A DNA stretch of 45,499 bases, taken from positions 1-45,499 of the forward strand of contig CADAUZ010000018.1 in assembly GCA_902791215.1 (NCBI GenBank), read 5' to 3'. The first letter of the stretch is position 1. Every line of letters starts with the position of its first letter. A model generated the notes under the pieces. It saw nothing but the letters and a program-made list of their open reading frames with translations. It made no database searches and was not told the DNA's origin. A program made the position numbers and the translations under genes. Shown here piece by piece: positions 1-7,402 of this stretch. This DNA is from Oscillospiraceae bacterium. Lineage in GTDB: Bacteria; Bacillota; Clostridia; Oscillospirales; Oscillospiraceae.

Positions 1-7
1 GGATAAG

Positions 8-277
8 ATGACCGAGGAATTCTACGCCGCGGTAAAGAAGGAGATCGCGGAATACCAGGAGCGCGCGGACTATCTCATCAAGAGCGGCAGCCAAAGCCCT
101 GCCATCATGGAGCGCTGGGTCATGAAGATCAGCGCCCTTGAGGGAAAGAAGCGCCACTATGAGCAAGTGCTCCGCCGTGAGCTGGACGGACTGGACGAGG
201 AGTTTGAGTCCCTCAAGCTCCTGTCGCAGGAACTGTCCCTCCGCGCAAGCGGCATCCGCTTTCAAAGAGCAGCATAA
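8..277 (+). CDS. hypothetical helical protein, 89 aa
   Basis: I do not recognise the family. The 89-aa product is charged and predicted to be mostly helical (Glu/Lys/Arg-rich, with a heptad-like stretch in the second half), with no signal peptide or membrane segment. The ATG lies 8 bases from the window edge, so its ribosome site and operon cannot be judged and the true start could lie upstream. The last eight codons, ending in RFQRAA, together with the terminator that follows, recur almost unchanged at 8288-8353. This suggests that the 3' end of the gene marks one edge of an inserted cargo island. It is convergent with the ATPase gene on the other strand. Confidence 0.55.
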   Translation: MTEEFYAAVKKEIAEYQERADYLIKSGSQSPAIMERWVMKISALEGKKRHYEQVLRRELDGLDEEFESLKLLSQELSLRASGIRFQRAA

Positions 278-324
278 ATGATTTTTGCCCCTGTTGCGTT
301 CTCGCGAGCGCAGCAGGGGCAGTC
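255..324 (+). repeat. left copy of 66-bp island-flanking repeat
   Basis: Positions 255-320 align without gaps to 8288-8353, with about eight mismatches by eye. The copy covers the last codons of the upstream gene (IRFQRAA, then stop), a short spacer and a strong GC-rich hairpin. It marks the left border of the AT-richer cargo region. It may be a duplication caused by insertion, or a recombination site. Confidence 0.75.
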
Positions 325-326
325 TT
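287..326 (+). terminator. bidirectional terminator
   Basis: A 12-bp stem (GCCCCTGTTGCG with CGCAGCAGGGGC, one G-T pair) encloses a TTCTCGCGAG loop and is followed by CTTTTAAT. It lies between convergent genes and can serve both. Confidence 0.8.
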
Positions 327-1703
327 TTAATACAGATCATCTAAATGAATGAAAACCATATGATCCGTTGGCTCACATTGGAATCCGGATCGGGAGAAAA
401 AGCCATATTTATAGCAGTTTAATCCTGTGGCCTGCACCTGTTTGATTTCCTCATGGATCATTGCAAGCGATACCGGCTCTCTGCGGAACTTGGATTCATA
501 GAAGATATAGCCGAGGGGGTCCTCTGTCACAGTATCGAATTCTCCATTGCTGCGTGTCTTCGGATCATCGTAATAATACTTGCCGATCTTATCAAAGGGA
601 GGCTCAATTTTCCCGGCGCGATTCTGCCGCACCAGATATTGCTTGCAGATGTTCTCAAAAATCCGGGGAACATACTGCGTCTCAAAGTCTTCATTGATAT
701 ACCGGTCATAGAAGACGTCTTCGTCCAGTACATTCCGCTGCGAAAGAAAGCGGAAGATGTAGCGATAGTAAAACAACGACAGGTTATCCACGATGAAGTA
801 GCCGGATTTGCGGCGGTTGTCCGCGTCGTTGATCGGTGCCTGCTTCTCCACGACCTCCATGCGCATCAGCTTCTCCAGTACATCCACCAGTGTCGGACCA
901 CTTGAAACATGGGATTGCGACAGGAGATCGCTGTATTTGGAAAAGCCCTTGGACAAGGCTTCAAACACTTCATTTGCATTTGCGATCTTCGAGATCTCCG
1001 ATTTCAAATACATCGAGACTTCGTTTTCCAGACGCGCACCGGGAGCCGAGATCAGTTCCTGAATATTTTCCCGCACAGAAAGCGCCGGATCGACCAGTCG
1101 ATTGTAATACGGGATTCCTCCAAATACGCTGTAAATCCGCACCTTATCCTCGGAAGAAAAAGTAGGATAGAACATGGCCGATTCATAGTAGTCCATCGGC
1201 TTCAGGTCTATCGCCAGATCCACGCGGCCATACAGGGGATTCTCCCGTGCCAGCAGCGACTTCATGATCTCCACATAAGAGCCGCAAAGCACCAGCTTGA
1301 GATGTGTCGTATCCTTATACCTGTCGATCAGGGACTGGAGGATGCTGTCAATGCCTGTGACGGTTTCTCTGAGATAGGGATACTCGTCCAAAACAAGAAT
1401 CAACTGTTCCTTTTCGGCGCGCTGAAACAGATAATCCAGAAGCGTTTCCATGCTGCCAAAGCCCAGGGCGGGGAGGCCGAAGTTTTCGGAGATCAATGTA
1501 GAAAGACTTTCCACATTGTTCAGCTCCGTCGTCTGCTTGCACTCGTAGTTCAGCTTTGGCACATCTTCCGACAAAAGGCATTGCTTGATCAGCTCGCTTT
1601 TGCCGACTCTTCGCCGGCCATAGATCAACACTACCTGTAATTCGTTTTTTACCAAAACCCGTTTTAACTTCTTCTGCTGTTGCTCGCGTCCGTAGAATTT
1701 CAT
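327..1703 (-). CDS. AAA+ family ATPase with DUF234-type C-terminus
   Basis: The 458-aa protein resembles the 'archaeal-type ATPase plus DUF234' family, which is common in bacterial mobile and accessory regions and whose role is poorly known. Visible motifs are a Walker A (GRRRVGKSEL, about residues 28-38), a Walker B (LILVLDEYPYL, about residues 98-108), a middle winged-helix-like part, and a C-terminal 130-residue region with a restriction-endonuclease-like pattern (GEFD, then YESKFR near residues 385-415). The start is supported by GGAGGTGA nine bases before the ATG and by a promoter further upstream. It stands alone on the minus strand at the left end of the cargo island. Its function is unknown; a nuclease or defence role is only an inference. 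Confidence 0.85.
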   Translation of the reverse strand: MKFYGREQQQKKLKRVLVKNELQVVLIYGRRRVGKSELIKQCLLSEDVPKLNYECKQTTELNNVESLSTLISENFGLPALGFGSMETLLDYLFQRAEKEQLILVLDEYPYLRETVTGIDSILQSLIDRYKDTTHLKLVLCGSYVEIMKSLLARENPLYGRVDLAIDLKPMDYYESAMFYPTFSSEDKVRIYSVFGGIPYYNRLVDPALSVRENIQELISAPGARLENEVSMYLKSEISKIANANEVFEALSKGFSKYSDLLSQSHVSSGPTLVDVLEKLMRMEVVEKQAPINDADNRRKSGYFIVDNLSLFYYRYIFRFLSQRNVLDEDVFYDRYINEDFETQYVPRIFENICKQYLVRQNRAGKIEPPFDKIGKYYYDDPKTRSNGEFDTVTEDPLGYIFYESKFRREPVSLAMIHEEIKQVQATGLNCYKYGFFSRSGFQCEPTDHMVFIHLDDLY

Positions 1704-1741
1704 TTAACTCGGTCACCTCCGACTCGGTTTTGATCGAATTA

Positions 1742-1770
1742 AATATAGCATAATAGAGATCAAAGTGCAA
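1742..1770 (-). promoter_or_regulatory. predicted promoter of the DUF234 ATPase
   Basis: On the minus strand, TTGCAC (1770-1765) and TATATT (1747-1742) are separated by 17 bases, about 40 bases upstream of the ATPase start. It is a reasonable sigma-A match. Confidence 0.5.
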
Positions 1771-1858
1771 GGGTAATTATTCAGTCCTGACCTTTAGCCG
1801 TGATCTGAAATAACAGAACTGCTGTACTCCTTTCAAAACGGCGTCAGTTTACTAACTT

Positions 1859-2178
1859 TTATAGGGAAAATGTGAACGACAGGACGGGAGCCACCGAGCC
1901 ATATTGTTCTCCGGGCTCCAGCTCCACGGTGGAGGCATCGAAGGTCGGTACTGAAACCCCAAAGAAGAGCCAACTTTCAATGCCCTAGGAGTTTGCTGTG
2001 GGAAGGTCGAGGGATGACGCGCCACCAAGCAGCACCACGTTTTCCTCCACATCCCGGAAGGATGCTGTGTACTGCAAGGTGGCAAGGTCGGTGGTTGTAG
2101 CTGCCGGTGTGGTTGGGGTCGAACACGCGGTACATGTGATGAGAATCCCAGCGAGAGTGACGGTTGCGAGTCTCTTAA
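1859..2178 (-). pseudogene. small lipoprotein remnant with in-frame amber codon
   Basis: Reading the minus strand from about 2178, the frame gives a lipoprotein-like N-terminus: a KR pair, a hydrophobic stretch (LATVTLAGILIT), then CTACS, where the second Cys could be lipidated. After about 64 codons (LDLPTANS) an in-frame TAG at 1987-1985 interrupts it. The same frame then continues with good coding character (GIESWLFFGVSVPTFDAST, ending SFTFSL) to TAA at 1861-1859. The start codon is missing: the frame joins phosphoglucomutase-like DNA just where the initiator should be. So this is a promoterless, start-less and stop-interrupted fragment of a gene of about 105 codons. The family is not recognised. 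Confidence 0.55.
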
Positions 2179-3202
2179 TTGGTGATCTCTCCCATAGACC
2201 GCAATGTCGCCATTGTTTATTCTCCGCTCAACGGTACCGGCCTTGTCCCATTCACTCGGGCATTGTCCGAATCCGGCTTCATAAATATCACTGTTGTGGA
2301 AGAACAGCGGTACCCCGATGGTAATTTCCCGACTTGTCCGTATACAAATCCGAAGATAAGGGAAGCAATGGAACTGGGACTCCAATATTGCAAGCGGACT
2401 GGTGCTGACCTTCTCCTCGCCACCGATCCTGATTGTGATCGGTGCGGCATTGCAGTGAAAACATCTATCGGTGATTATCAGCTTCTTTCTGGTAATGCGG
2501 TTGGCCTGCTTCTCTTGGTCTATATCTGCTCGCAGAGGATCAAGCATAATGCCATGCCTTCTCACCCTGTCTTTGTCAAGACCATTGTGACCATGGATCT
2601 GGCTGAGAAAATTGCGGAGCGTTACGGCGTCGAGACTATTAATGTTCTGACTGGCTTTAAGTTCATCGGTGAGGTGCTTGGAAAGTTGAAAAAGGACGAG
2701 CGTGCATCTGATTATATCTGCGGCTTCGAGGAATCCTATGGTTACTTGACCGGCCCTTACGTCCGTAACAAAGATGGTGTGAACGCCGCCTTCATGATTT
2801 GCGAGATGTTTGCGTTCTATAAGACGCGGGGCATCAGCCTGCTGGAGAAGCTGGAGGAAATCTATAGAGATTACGGTTACTGTATGAATACGCTTCATTC
2901 TTGTGAATTCTCCGGAAGCGCAGGCATGGCTAAGGTGAACTCTATCATGACTGGTTTTCACAAAGGGCTGGAAACAGTTGGCGGAGAGAAGATGGAGCGC
3001 ACTGAGGACTATAGCGTCGGTCTAAATGGACTACCAAAGTCCGTGTTCTCAAGTACTTCGCAGAGACAGGCAGCGTAGTTATCCGCCCGTACGGCACTGA
3101 ACCAAAGCTCAAGGCATATATTAGTGTGACTGCGGAGAACAGGGAAGCGTCGGAGCTGTGGGAAAGAAGATCACTGCTGATTTGGAGAAAAAGCTGATAT
3201 GA
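2179..3202 (+). pseudogene. truncated and frameshifted phosphoglucomutase/phosphomannomutase
   Basis: The frame from about 2196 matches the intact phospho-sugar mutase at 26286-27968 from its residue 226 onward: VYSPLNGTGLVP, ATDPD-CDR (metal loop), GFEESYGYLTGPY. The whole N-terminal half, including the TASHNP catalytic serine loop, is absent. At about 3040 the frame shifts; the continuation (VVIRPYGTEPKLKAYISVT, the phosphate-binding motif) is read in another frame up to about 3150, and a second shift is needed to reach [13 protein letters not shown] and TGA at 3202. Codon use is AT-richer than in the chromosomal copy, so it is probably a foreign paralogue rather than a recent local duplicate. 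It cannot be active. Confidence 0.85.
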
Positions 3203-3321
3203 GCGAGAAAGAAGTCCATATCTGTCCTGGTCCTATGCGAACGGTGATCTGGGGAGACAGAAAATGTAAAGAACCGTGTGATGAGGAAGATTGCCCTATT
3301 GCGATAAGTACAGAAAAATGA
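3199..3321 (+). CDS. small cysteine-containing protein, 40 aa (tentative)
   Basis: This short open frame starts with an ATG that overlaps the stop of the mutase remnant (ATGA). It encodes 40 residues with a His-Ile-Cys-Pro start region and two further Cys-containing turns ([12 protein letters not shown]), which could bind a metal. The ribosome site is weak (GGAG 11 bases upstream). It sits between two pseudogene fragments, so it may itself be a remnant. No family is recognised. Confidence 0.3.
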   Translation: MSEKEVHICPGPMRTVIWGDRKCKEPCDEEDCPIAISTEK

Positions 3322-3352
3322 TACAATATGCTCATATCCTGAAATATGGCTC

Positions 3353-3523
3353 AATGAGCCGACACTCCCCGATGGAACTACCTTCTTTGGAAGCCTTGTG
3401 GTCAACAACCTAGAGAGCTTTATGCGCGGGAGTGATGTGATCCTCGCCAATAGATTCTCTGAGAGTGAACTCGGGGATGTGGAAGATAAGGTCTACACAA
3501 GGGATTTGTTCAGGAGAGACTGA
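3353..3523 (+). pseudogene. ugd: C-terminal fragment of UDP-glucose 6-dehydrogenase
   Basis: Only the last roughly 56 codons remain. The frame reads [13 protein letters not shown], then SDVILANR, then [12 protein letters not shown] and TGA, which is the characteristic C-terminal NAD/UDP-binding end of UDP-glucose 6-dehydrogenases. No Rossmann domain, catalytic cysteine or start exists upstream. Together with the mutase remnant this suggests a lost UDP-sugar or capsule gene group. Confidence 0.8.
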
Positions 3524-3688
3524 CAAATGTATTCGTATCACAGAACTGAGAAAAATGTAATGATCTGGTACGCAAACAGGGGGAACAAGATAAGGACCAT
3601 TGGCGGACGGAAGTTGGAAAAAGGAATCATTTGTTCACTCATTATCTTCATTGACAGCGTATAATATAGACGGAAGGAGGAGCGGTTC

Positions 3689-4123
3689 ATGTATAGCGTT
3701 TTATTAGTGGCACAATATATCATCAAATACTGCAACGAGAAGAATTACTCTGTGAGTAACCTTAAGCTACAAAAGCTCCTCTACTTTGTACAAGCGGAGT
3801 TTCTTGTAAGTACAGGGGTACCGTGTTTTCCAGAAGAAATAGAAGCTTGGGACTTTGGACCTGTTGTGCCGGAGGTATATCATCGATACAAAGTTTATGG
3901 TAGCTCCAGCATTCCGTACAACAATACTGGTTTACAAGGGCGGATCAGTCCGTCCGATAATGCTATGATTGAGGATATGGTAGATCAGTGCGCAAAATAT
4001 ACGGCTTCTCAATTAGTTGAAATGACCCATAATCAGGAGCCTTGGCTTCGCGCATATGCTCCTTATAGAAGCAATGTCATCACAAAAAGAAGCATAAGAG
4101 ATTTCTTTTCTGAGGAGGAGTAA
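3689..4123 (+). CDS. Panacea-domain (SocA-like, DUF4065) protein, putative antitoxin
   Basis: The 144-aa protein carries the Panacea/SocA signature: a short helical start (VAQYIIKYCN), LKLQKLLYFVQAEFL near residues 24-38, then EAWDFGPVVPEVYHRYK near residues 49-65. Proteins of this family act as antitoxins paired with many unrelated toxins (PanAT systems), as a proteolytic adaptor (SocA), or as phage-associated genes. The start follows a GGAAGGAGGAG ribosome site. The next gene begins one base after its stop, so the two are almost certainly co-transcribed and translationally coupled. It lies inside the AT-rich cargo island. By family knowledge it should neutralise the product of the downstream membrane protein gene; that pairing is an inference. 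Confidence 0.85.
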   Translation: MYSVLLVAQYIIKYCNEKNYSVSNLKLQKLLYFVQAEFLVSTGVPCFPEEIEAWDFGPVVPEVYHRYKVYGSSSIPYNNTGLQGRISPSDNAMIEDMVDQCAKYTASQLVEMTHNQEPWLRAYAPYRSNVITKRSIRDFFSEEE

Positions 4124-4124
4124 G

Positions 4125-5159
4125 ATGCCGAATAATAGAAAAATCGACCCGGCAAAAACGACTTCTCAACAGGCGTCTCGTCCAGTAGAAAAAGTCGAAT
4201 CAGATTATTCCAGCCTGCAGGAGAGGCAAAGAGAAATGCAAGTATTCTTTTCCTTCCTACAGGTTGACAATCAAAACTTCAGCCCGGAACAAGCTTTCAA
4301 ATCACTCAATCATTACATACGAACATACAGACGGATTTTATATTCCACGGTCTCCAATATTGTGTATGACATCACGGATGACGATGATTCAGGAATGCAA
4401 GGCTCAAATCCTGATCGTTTTGGAACATTACTATCCAATATTGAGAAGCTTGTGGAGTACACGGACTGCGATGCTAATATAGCCGCTCACAAAACAGCAG
4501 CTACAACAAATGAAGAGAAGAGAGCAATCGACGAAACAAGAAAGGCAGTCTGGAAGATTTGGGATCATGTCAACCTTGCGCATAGGCAGTATAATGTCCT
4601 TCGACAGTCAGATGCGGAGTTTAAGCGTAGATTCAATGAGCAAATAAGGGATTCTCAGGAGTCGATGACGAAAGAGATGAACGCTCAATTGCTCACAATC
4701 GTAGGCATTTTCACCGCTTTGGCTTTCGTTTTATTCGGCGGTATCAGTTCACTTCAAAGCATCTTCGAGGGACTTCAAGAAACACATCTTCTTAAGCTCC
4801 TTATCCTCGGCTGTGGATGGGGCTTGGGTATGCTGAATGTTGTGTTTGTCTTTTTGTTCTGCATCGGAAAGATGACAAAGCTGAACTTCAAATCTACGAT
4901 GTCGCCAGATGCCACGTTTTGGCAGAGATATCCAGTAGTCTGCTGGACGGATTTCTTACTGTGCGCATTGCTGATCATCTTATCTTGGCTTTATTACTGC
5001 ACAAATCGAAATGGCGGTGGATGGCTCGACTGGCTGATAAAGCTGAACCCAATGCTGGTCACGATTATTGGCTGTGTTTTGATAGTTGCTTTGGTAATTG
5101 TTGGACTCGTAGTTCTTTACAAGGCAACAAAAGCCAAGGTCGGGGATGAAGATGAATAA
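4125..5159 (+). CDS. four-TM membrane protein with helical N-domain, candidate toxin/effector
   Basis: The 344-aa product has a soluble N-terminal part of about 185 residues with no recognised enzyme motif and an acidic turn (DITDDDD, residues 82-87). It is followed by four predicted membrane helices near residues 188-212, 222-248, 272-292 and 309-333 and a short charged tail. The stretch just before the first helix is amphipathic and may be coiled coil. The helix start (LLTIVGIFTALAFVLFGG) resembles membrane modules that I recall in several uncharacterised defence-type effectors. It starts one base after the Panacea gene with an embedded GAGGAG ribosome site, an arrangement typical of antitoxin-toxin pairs. 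A membrane-disrupting role is inference; a transport-like role is not excluded. Confidence 0.7.
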   Translation: MPNNRKIDPAKTTSQQASRPVEKVESDYSSLQERQREMQVFFSFLQVDNQNFSPEQAFKSLNHYIRTYRRILYSTVSNIVYDITDDDDSGMQGSNPDRFGTLLSNIEKLVEYTDCDANIAAHKTAATTNEEKRAIDETRKAVWKIWDHVNLAHRQYNVLRQSDAEFKRRFNEQIRDSQESMTKEMNAQLLTIVGIFTALAFVLFGGISSLQSIFEGLQETHLLKLLILGCGWGLGMLNVVFVFLFCIGKMTKLNFKSTMSPDATFWQRYPVVCWTDFLLCALLIILSWLYYCTNRNGGGWLDWLIKLNPMLVTIIGCVLIVALVIVGLVVLYKATKAKVGDEDE

Positions 5160-5180
5160 GGCAGGGCGGGTGAAGATATT

Positions 5181-5258
5181 ATGTCAAGAGCGATGAACAC
5201 AATCTACTTTATCACGGATCAAGATTCAATTCAGTTAAAGATTCCGCAGGGAATATAA
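5181..5258 (+). CDS. possible 25-aa peptide (tentative)
   Basis: A short frame starting with ATG ends one base before the start of the next gene (TAA, then A, then ATG), which would allow translational coupling. The product (IYFITDQDSIQLKIPQGI at its end) has no recognised family and no clear ribosome site. It might be a leader peptide or chance. Confidence 0.25.
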   Translation: MSRAMNTIYFITDQDSIQLKIPQGI

Positions 5259-5259
5259 A

Positions 5260-5598
5260 ATGGGTCTATTTGATATTATTAAGAAGAAATCTACAACAGC
5301 TATAACTCGCCCACAGCAACCATCAGTTGAACAGATTGTTAATCAAGTATATCAGCAGACAGCAAAACAAATTATGGATGGGCTTAGCAAGACTACCGCA
5401 AGTACAGGTAAGCGAATTGATGAATTGTACGGAGCGGCAAAGAGAATAGCTCAGATGTCCAATATTGGTGGGGGCTCCAAAGCTACTGGCGGTGGTGGAC
5501 TTGATAAAGGGCTGGATATTGTGACTAAGCACGCACAGGCAAGAACCGTAAAGGCGATGATTGACAGCTCAAAGCAGAAGAAACTGGGAAAACGATAA
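5260..5598 (+). CDS. hypothetical protein, 112 aa
   Basis: The family is not recognised. The protein has a basic N-terminus (MGLFDIIKKKS), a helical central part (residues 24-70), a glycine-rich linker (GGGSKATGGGG, about residues 72-83) and a basic helical tail ending KKLGKR. There is no signal peptide or membrane span. AGGG eight bases before the ATG is a fair ribosome site. It follows the Panacea/membrane pair by about 100 bases on the same strand and could belong to the same transcript. The basic character at both ends could suit nucleic acid or membrane-surface binding, but that is only a hint. Confidence 0.6.
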   Translation: MGLFDIIKKKSTTAITRPQQPSVEQIVNQVYQQTAKQIMDGLSKTTASTGKRIDELYGAAKRIAQMSNIGGGSKATGGGGLDKGLDIVTKHAQARTVKAMIDSSKQKKLGKR

Positions 5599-5632
5599 AC
5601 GTAAGATGACATGGGGCTATGAGGGAAAATCA

Positions 5633-6238
5633 ATGACCAGAAAAGAACTGTCTAGAAACTACTGGCGCTACTATAGGATGCTGGAAGACAAGTTCCTGTC
5701 CACGGCAAACTATGTGGAGATTAACCCGTCTAATTTCAGCACCTATTCTAACGAATATGCGCTATTGCTCCACTCCATTGGCGCAGAGCTCGATAACTTC
5801 TTCAAAGTGTATTGTGGATTCAACCTTACCGACAGAAAGAATATATCTGATTACGTGGCCTTTGTGCTTGCCGATTTTCCGACCATTACAACCGAGAAAC
5901 TCAAAGTTGAGGGAACGGATGTCGAAGTAACTCCGTTCAATGGATGGAATGCCACAACCCCAGCACAAAGCTTGACATGGTGGATGGCATTCGACCACAT
6001 CAAGCATAATAGGATCGACAATTTTGCAGAGGCAAATCAAGAGAATGTCTTAAACATGCTAGCTGCACTGTATCTGCTTGAAGTCAAGATGTTCACAAAA
6101 GCAACAGAAGATGATCCTGCTCAAGGATTGGCTGAAGTTGATATTCCTAGCGAAGATTCCAGGGTGTTTGGCTTACCTACATGGAATTTCAGATGTATAT
6201 CTGCTGATGATTTGCGCGAGATCGAGAAATGGGCGTGA
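5633..6238 (+). CDS. hypothetical helical protein with WW...KHNR motif, HEPN-like
   Basis: The 201-aa all-helical protein has no membrane span. Its core reads ALLLHSIGAELDNFFKVY, later TWWMAFDHIKHNR, then a long helix (ANQENVLNMLAALYLLEVKMF). The Trp-Trp...His-x-x-His-Asn-Arg pattern, with helices on each side, is reminiscent of HEPN-type proteins found near defence genes, but the classical R-x4-6-H signature is not clear, so the assignment is weak. I chose ATG 5633 because GAGG lies eight bases upstream; ATG 5606 in the same frame lacks a good site. It is 34 bases downstream of the 112-aa gene, probably in the same operon. Confidence 0.6.
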   Translation: MTRKELSRNYWRYYRMLEDKFLSTANYVEINPSNFSTYSNEYALLLHSIGAELDNFFKVYCGFNLTDRKNISDYVAFVLADFPTITTEKLKVEGTDVEVTPFNGWNATTPAQSLTWWMAFDHIKHNRIDNFAEANQENVLNMLAALYLLEVKMFTKATEDDPAQGLAEVDIPSEDSRVFGLPTWNFRCISADDLREIEKWA

Positions 6239-6318
6239 CCAAGGAACTATGCATCCGCTGTGGCAAACCAACAATCTATCATCCTAACACACCGATGACC
6301 AGGGCAAAGTCGTTCTGA
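6229..6318 (+). CDS. tiny zinc-knuckle-like ORF, 29 aa (tentative)
   Basis: This frame overlaps the end of the helical gene and reads ELCIRCGKPTIYHPNTP and then stops soon after. One CxxC pair and a nearby His look like the start of a zinc ribbon, so it may be the surviving head of a longer zinc-finger gene truncated here. No independent ribosome site is evident. Confidence 0.25.
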   Translation: MGVTKELCIRCGKPTIYHPNTPMTRAKSF

Positions 6319-6360
6319 CCACATTGGTTGATGAATATTAAAACATCTGGAAAATAAAAA

Positions 6361-6384
6361 ATGAGGCCACAAAAGTGACCTCAT
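6361..6384. terminator. bidirectional terminator between convergent genes
   Basis: ATGAGGCCAC and GTGACCTCAT form a 10-bp stem (one wobble) with an AAAA loop, preceded by AAAAAA on the plus strand, which is the T-run for the minus direction. It separates the plus-strand cluster from the minus-strand membrane gene. Confidence 0.6.
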
Positions 6385-6392
6385 GCCCGGAA

Positions 6393-7025
6393 TTAAGATA
6401 GTAGCCGTCTGGCGACGCTTAATAGTTTAACATTTGCTTTGGAGTATACACTCATGGAATCCCAAGCCATCTGCTCGCTTACTGTTTCATCTGGAGTGTA
6501 CCAATCCCATTTGCAGAAGAAGTCTCTGTAGCCAGATTGTACGCTGAATACTAAGCCCATCTCGGCGTAGTAGCTGTTTATTTCTGTCTGTATAGCCTGG
6601 CGCGGTGATACACCAGGAATTTTGTACAGAGACTGAATTTCAGCCCAGGAGATGCAACGCGTGTTATGATCCGTGAAGAAAGATCCAGTTTCCTGAAAAT
6701 GCTGGAAAGGCGACGCAGCAGGAAGAACGGCAAACGCAAGCCGAATGACACCCAATGCGATGAAAAACACCATCAACAGAACAGCGAAGATAATCAAAAT
6801 TGCAAGAAACTTCTGAATGGCCTTAGAGCCAATGCTTGTACTTTTTTCTCTGATATGTTCACCGTCGTTAGTTTTCTGTGATCCCGGTGAACCTGCGTCG
6901 GATGCTTGTCCGCCGTTCCAAATATTGACGTCTCCAAAGAAAACGTTGAAAACTACGTGCAGGTTGGTGCTCCCGCTCCACAGGTTTTTGATGAGAGCGA
7001 AGATTCTTTTGATGAGTTTGCTCAA
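6393..7025 (-). CDS. single-TM membrane protein, unknown function, 210 aa
   Basis: The family is not recognised. The open frame extends to 7115, but the start is placed at TTG 7025 because an ideal AAGGAGGAG ribosome site lies six bases upstream and the extension has poor coding character. The product has a short basic N-terminal helix (LIKRIFALIKNLW), a polar Gly/Ser/Asn-rich stretch, one strong membrane helix (FLAILIIFAVLLMVFFIALG, about residues 87-110) and an extracytoplasmic or cytoplasmic C-terminal domain of about 100 residues with several Trp, Cys and Tyr. It stands alone within the cargo island, convergent with the preceding cluster. It may be another island cargo gene; no role can be assigned. 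Confidence 0.6.
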   Translation of the reverse strand: MSKLIKRIFALIKNLWSGSTNLHVVFNVFFGDVNIWNGGQASDAGSPGSQKTNDGEHIREKSTSIGSKAIQKFLAILIIFAVLLMVFFIALGVIRLAFAVLPAASPFQHFQETGSFFTDHNTRCISWAEIQSLYKIPGVSPRQAIQTEINSYYAEMGLVFSVQSGYRDFFCKWDWYTPDETVSEQMAWDSMSVYSKANVKLLSVARRLLS

Positions 7026-7402
7026 TGTTCTCTCCTCCTTCCATTTGAGCAATGGCAATTGGAGAGAGTAGCTCGTGTTCAGTTTTTTTAGCGGCCGTCG
7101 ATGAACATGAGCCACTTCATCCGAATTGCCGGAATTTTACGGTCCATTTTCATTACAACTTCCTTCTAATTTTTGATAAAATGATTCTTGCTAAATCGAA
7201 ACTTTTTAGCAACTATATATTAGCATTTTCGGTTGTTTTAATCAAGAATCAGTTATTTTTGTGAAAAAGTCGCAGGTAAATACTTTTCCAGGTATAACAT
7301 GATCTGCGGTGGCATTATAGTGATACTTTTAAGGGCTCATTTTGATACTAAGGCTGAGTCCTGAACTATGAAACATTGCACATGTAGAGAGATGGTGCTG
7401 AT
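7026..7402. other. intergenic region between divergent island genes
   Basis: This 377-base AT-rich stretch separates the divergent membrane gene and XRE regulator and must contain both promoters. I see no coding frame worth calling. A repeated TTTTGATACT-like motif (near 7321 and 7340) could be an operator for the adjacent regulator, but this is weak. Confidence 0.4.

Noticed and set aside
3040-3202. Programmed frameshift in the mutase remnant
   Set aside because: The N-terminal catalytic half is also missing and a second shift is needed, so simple decay explains it better.
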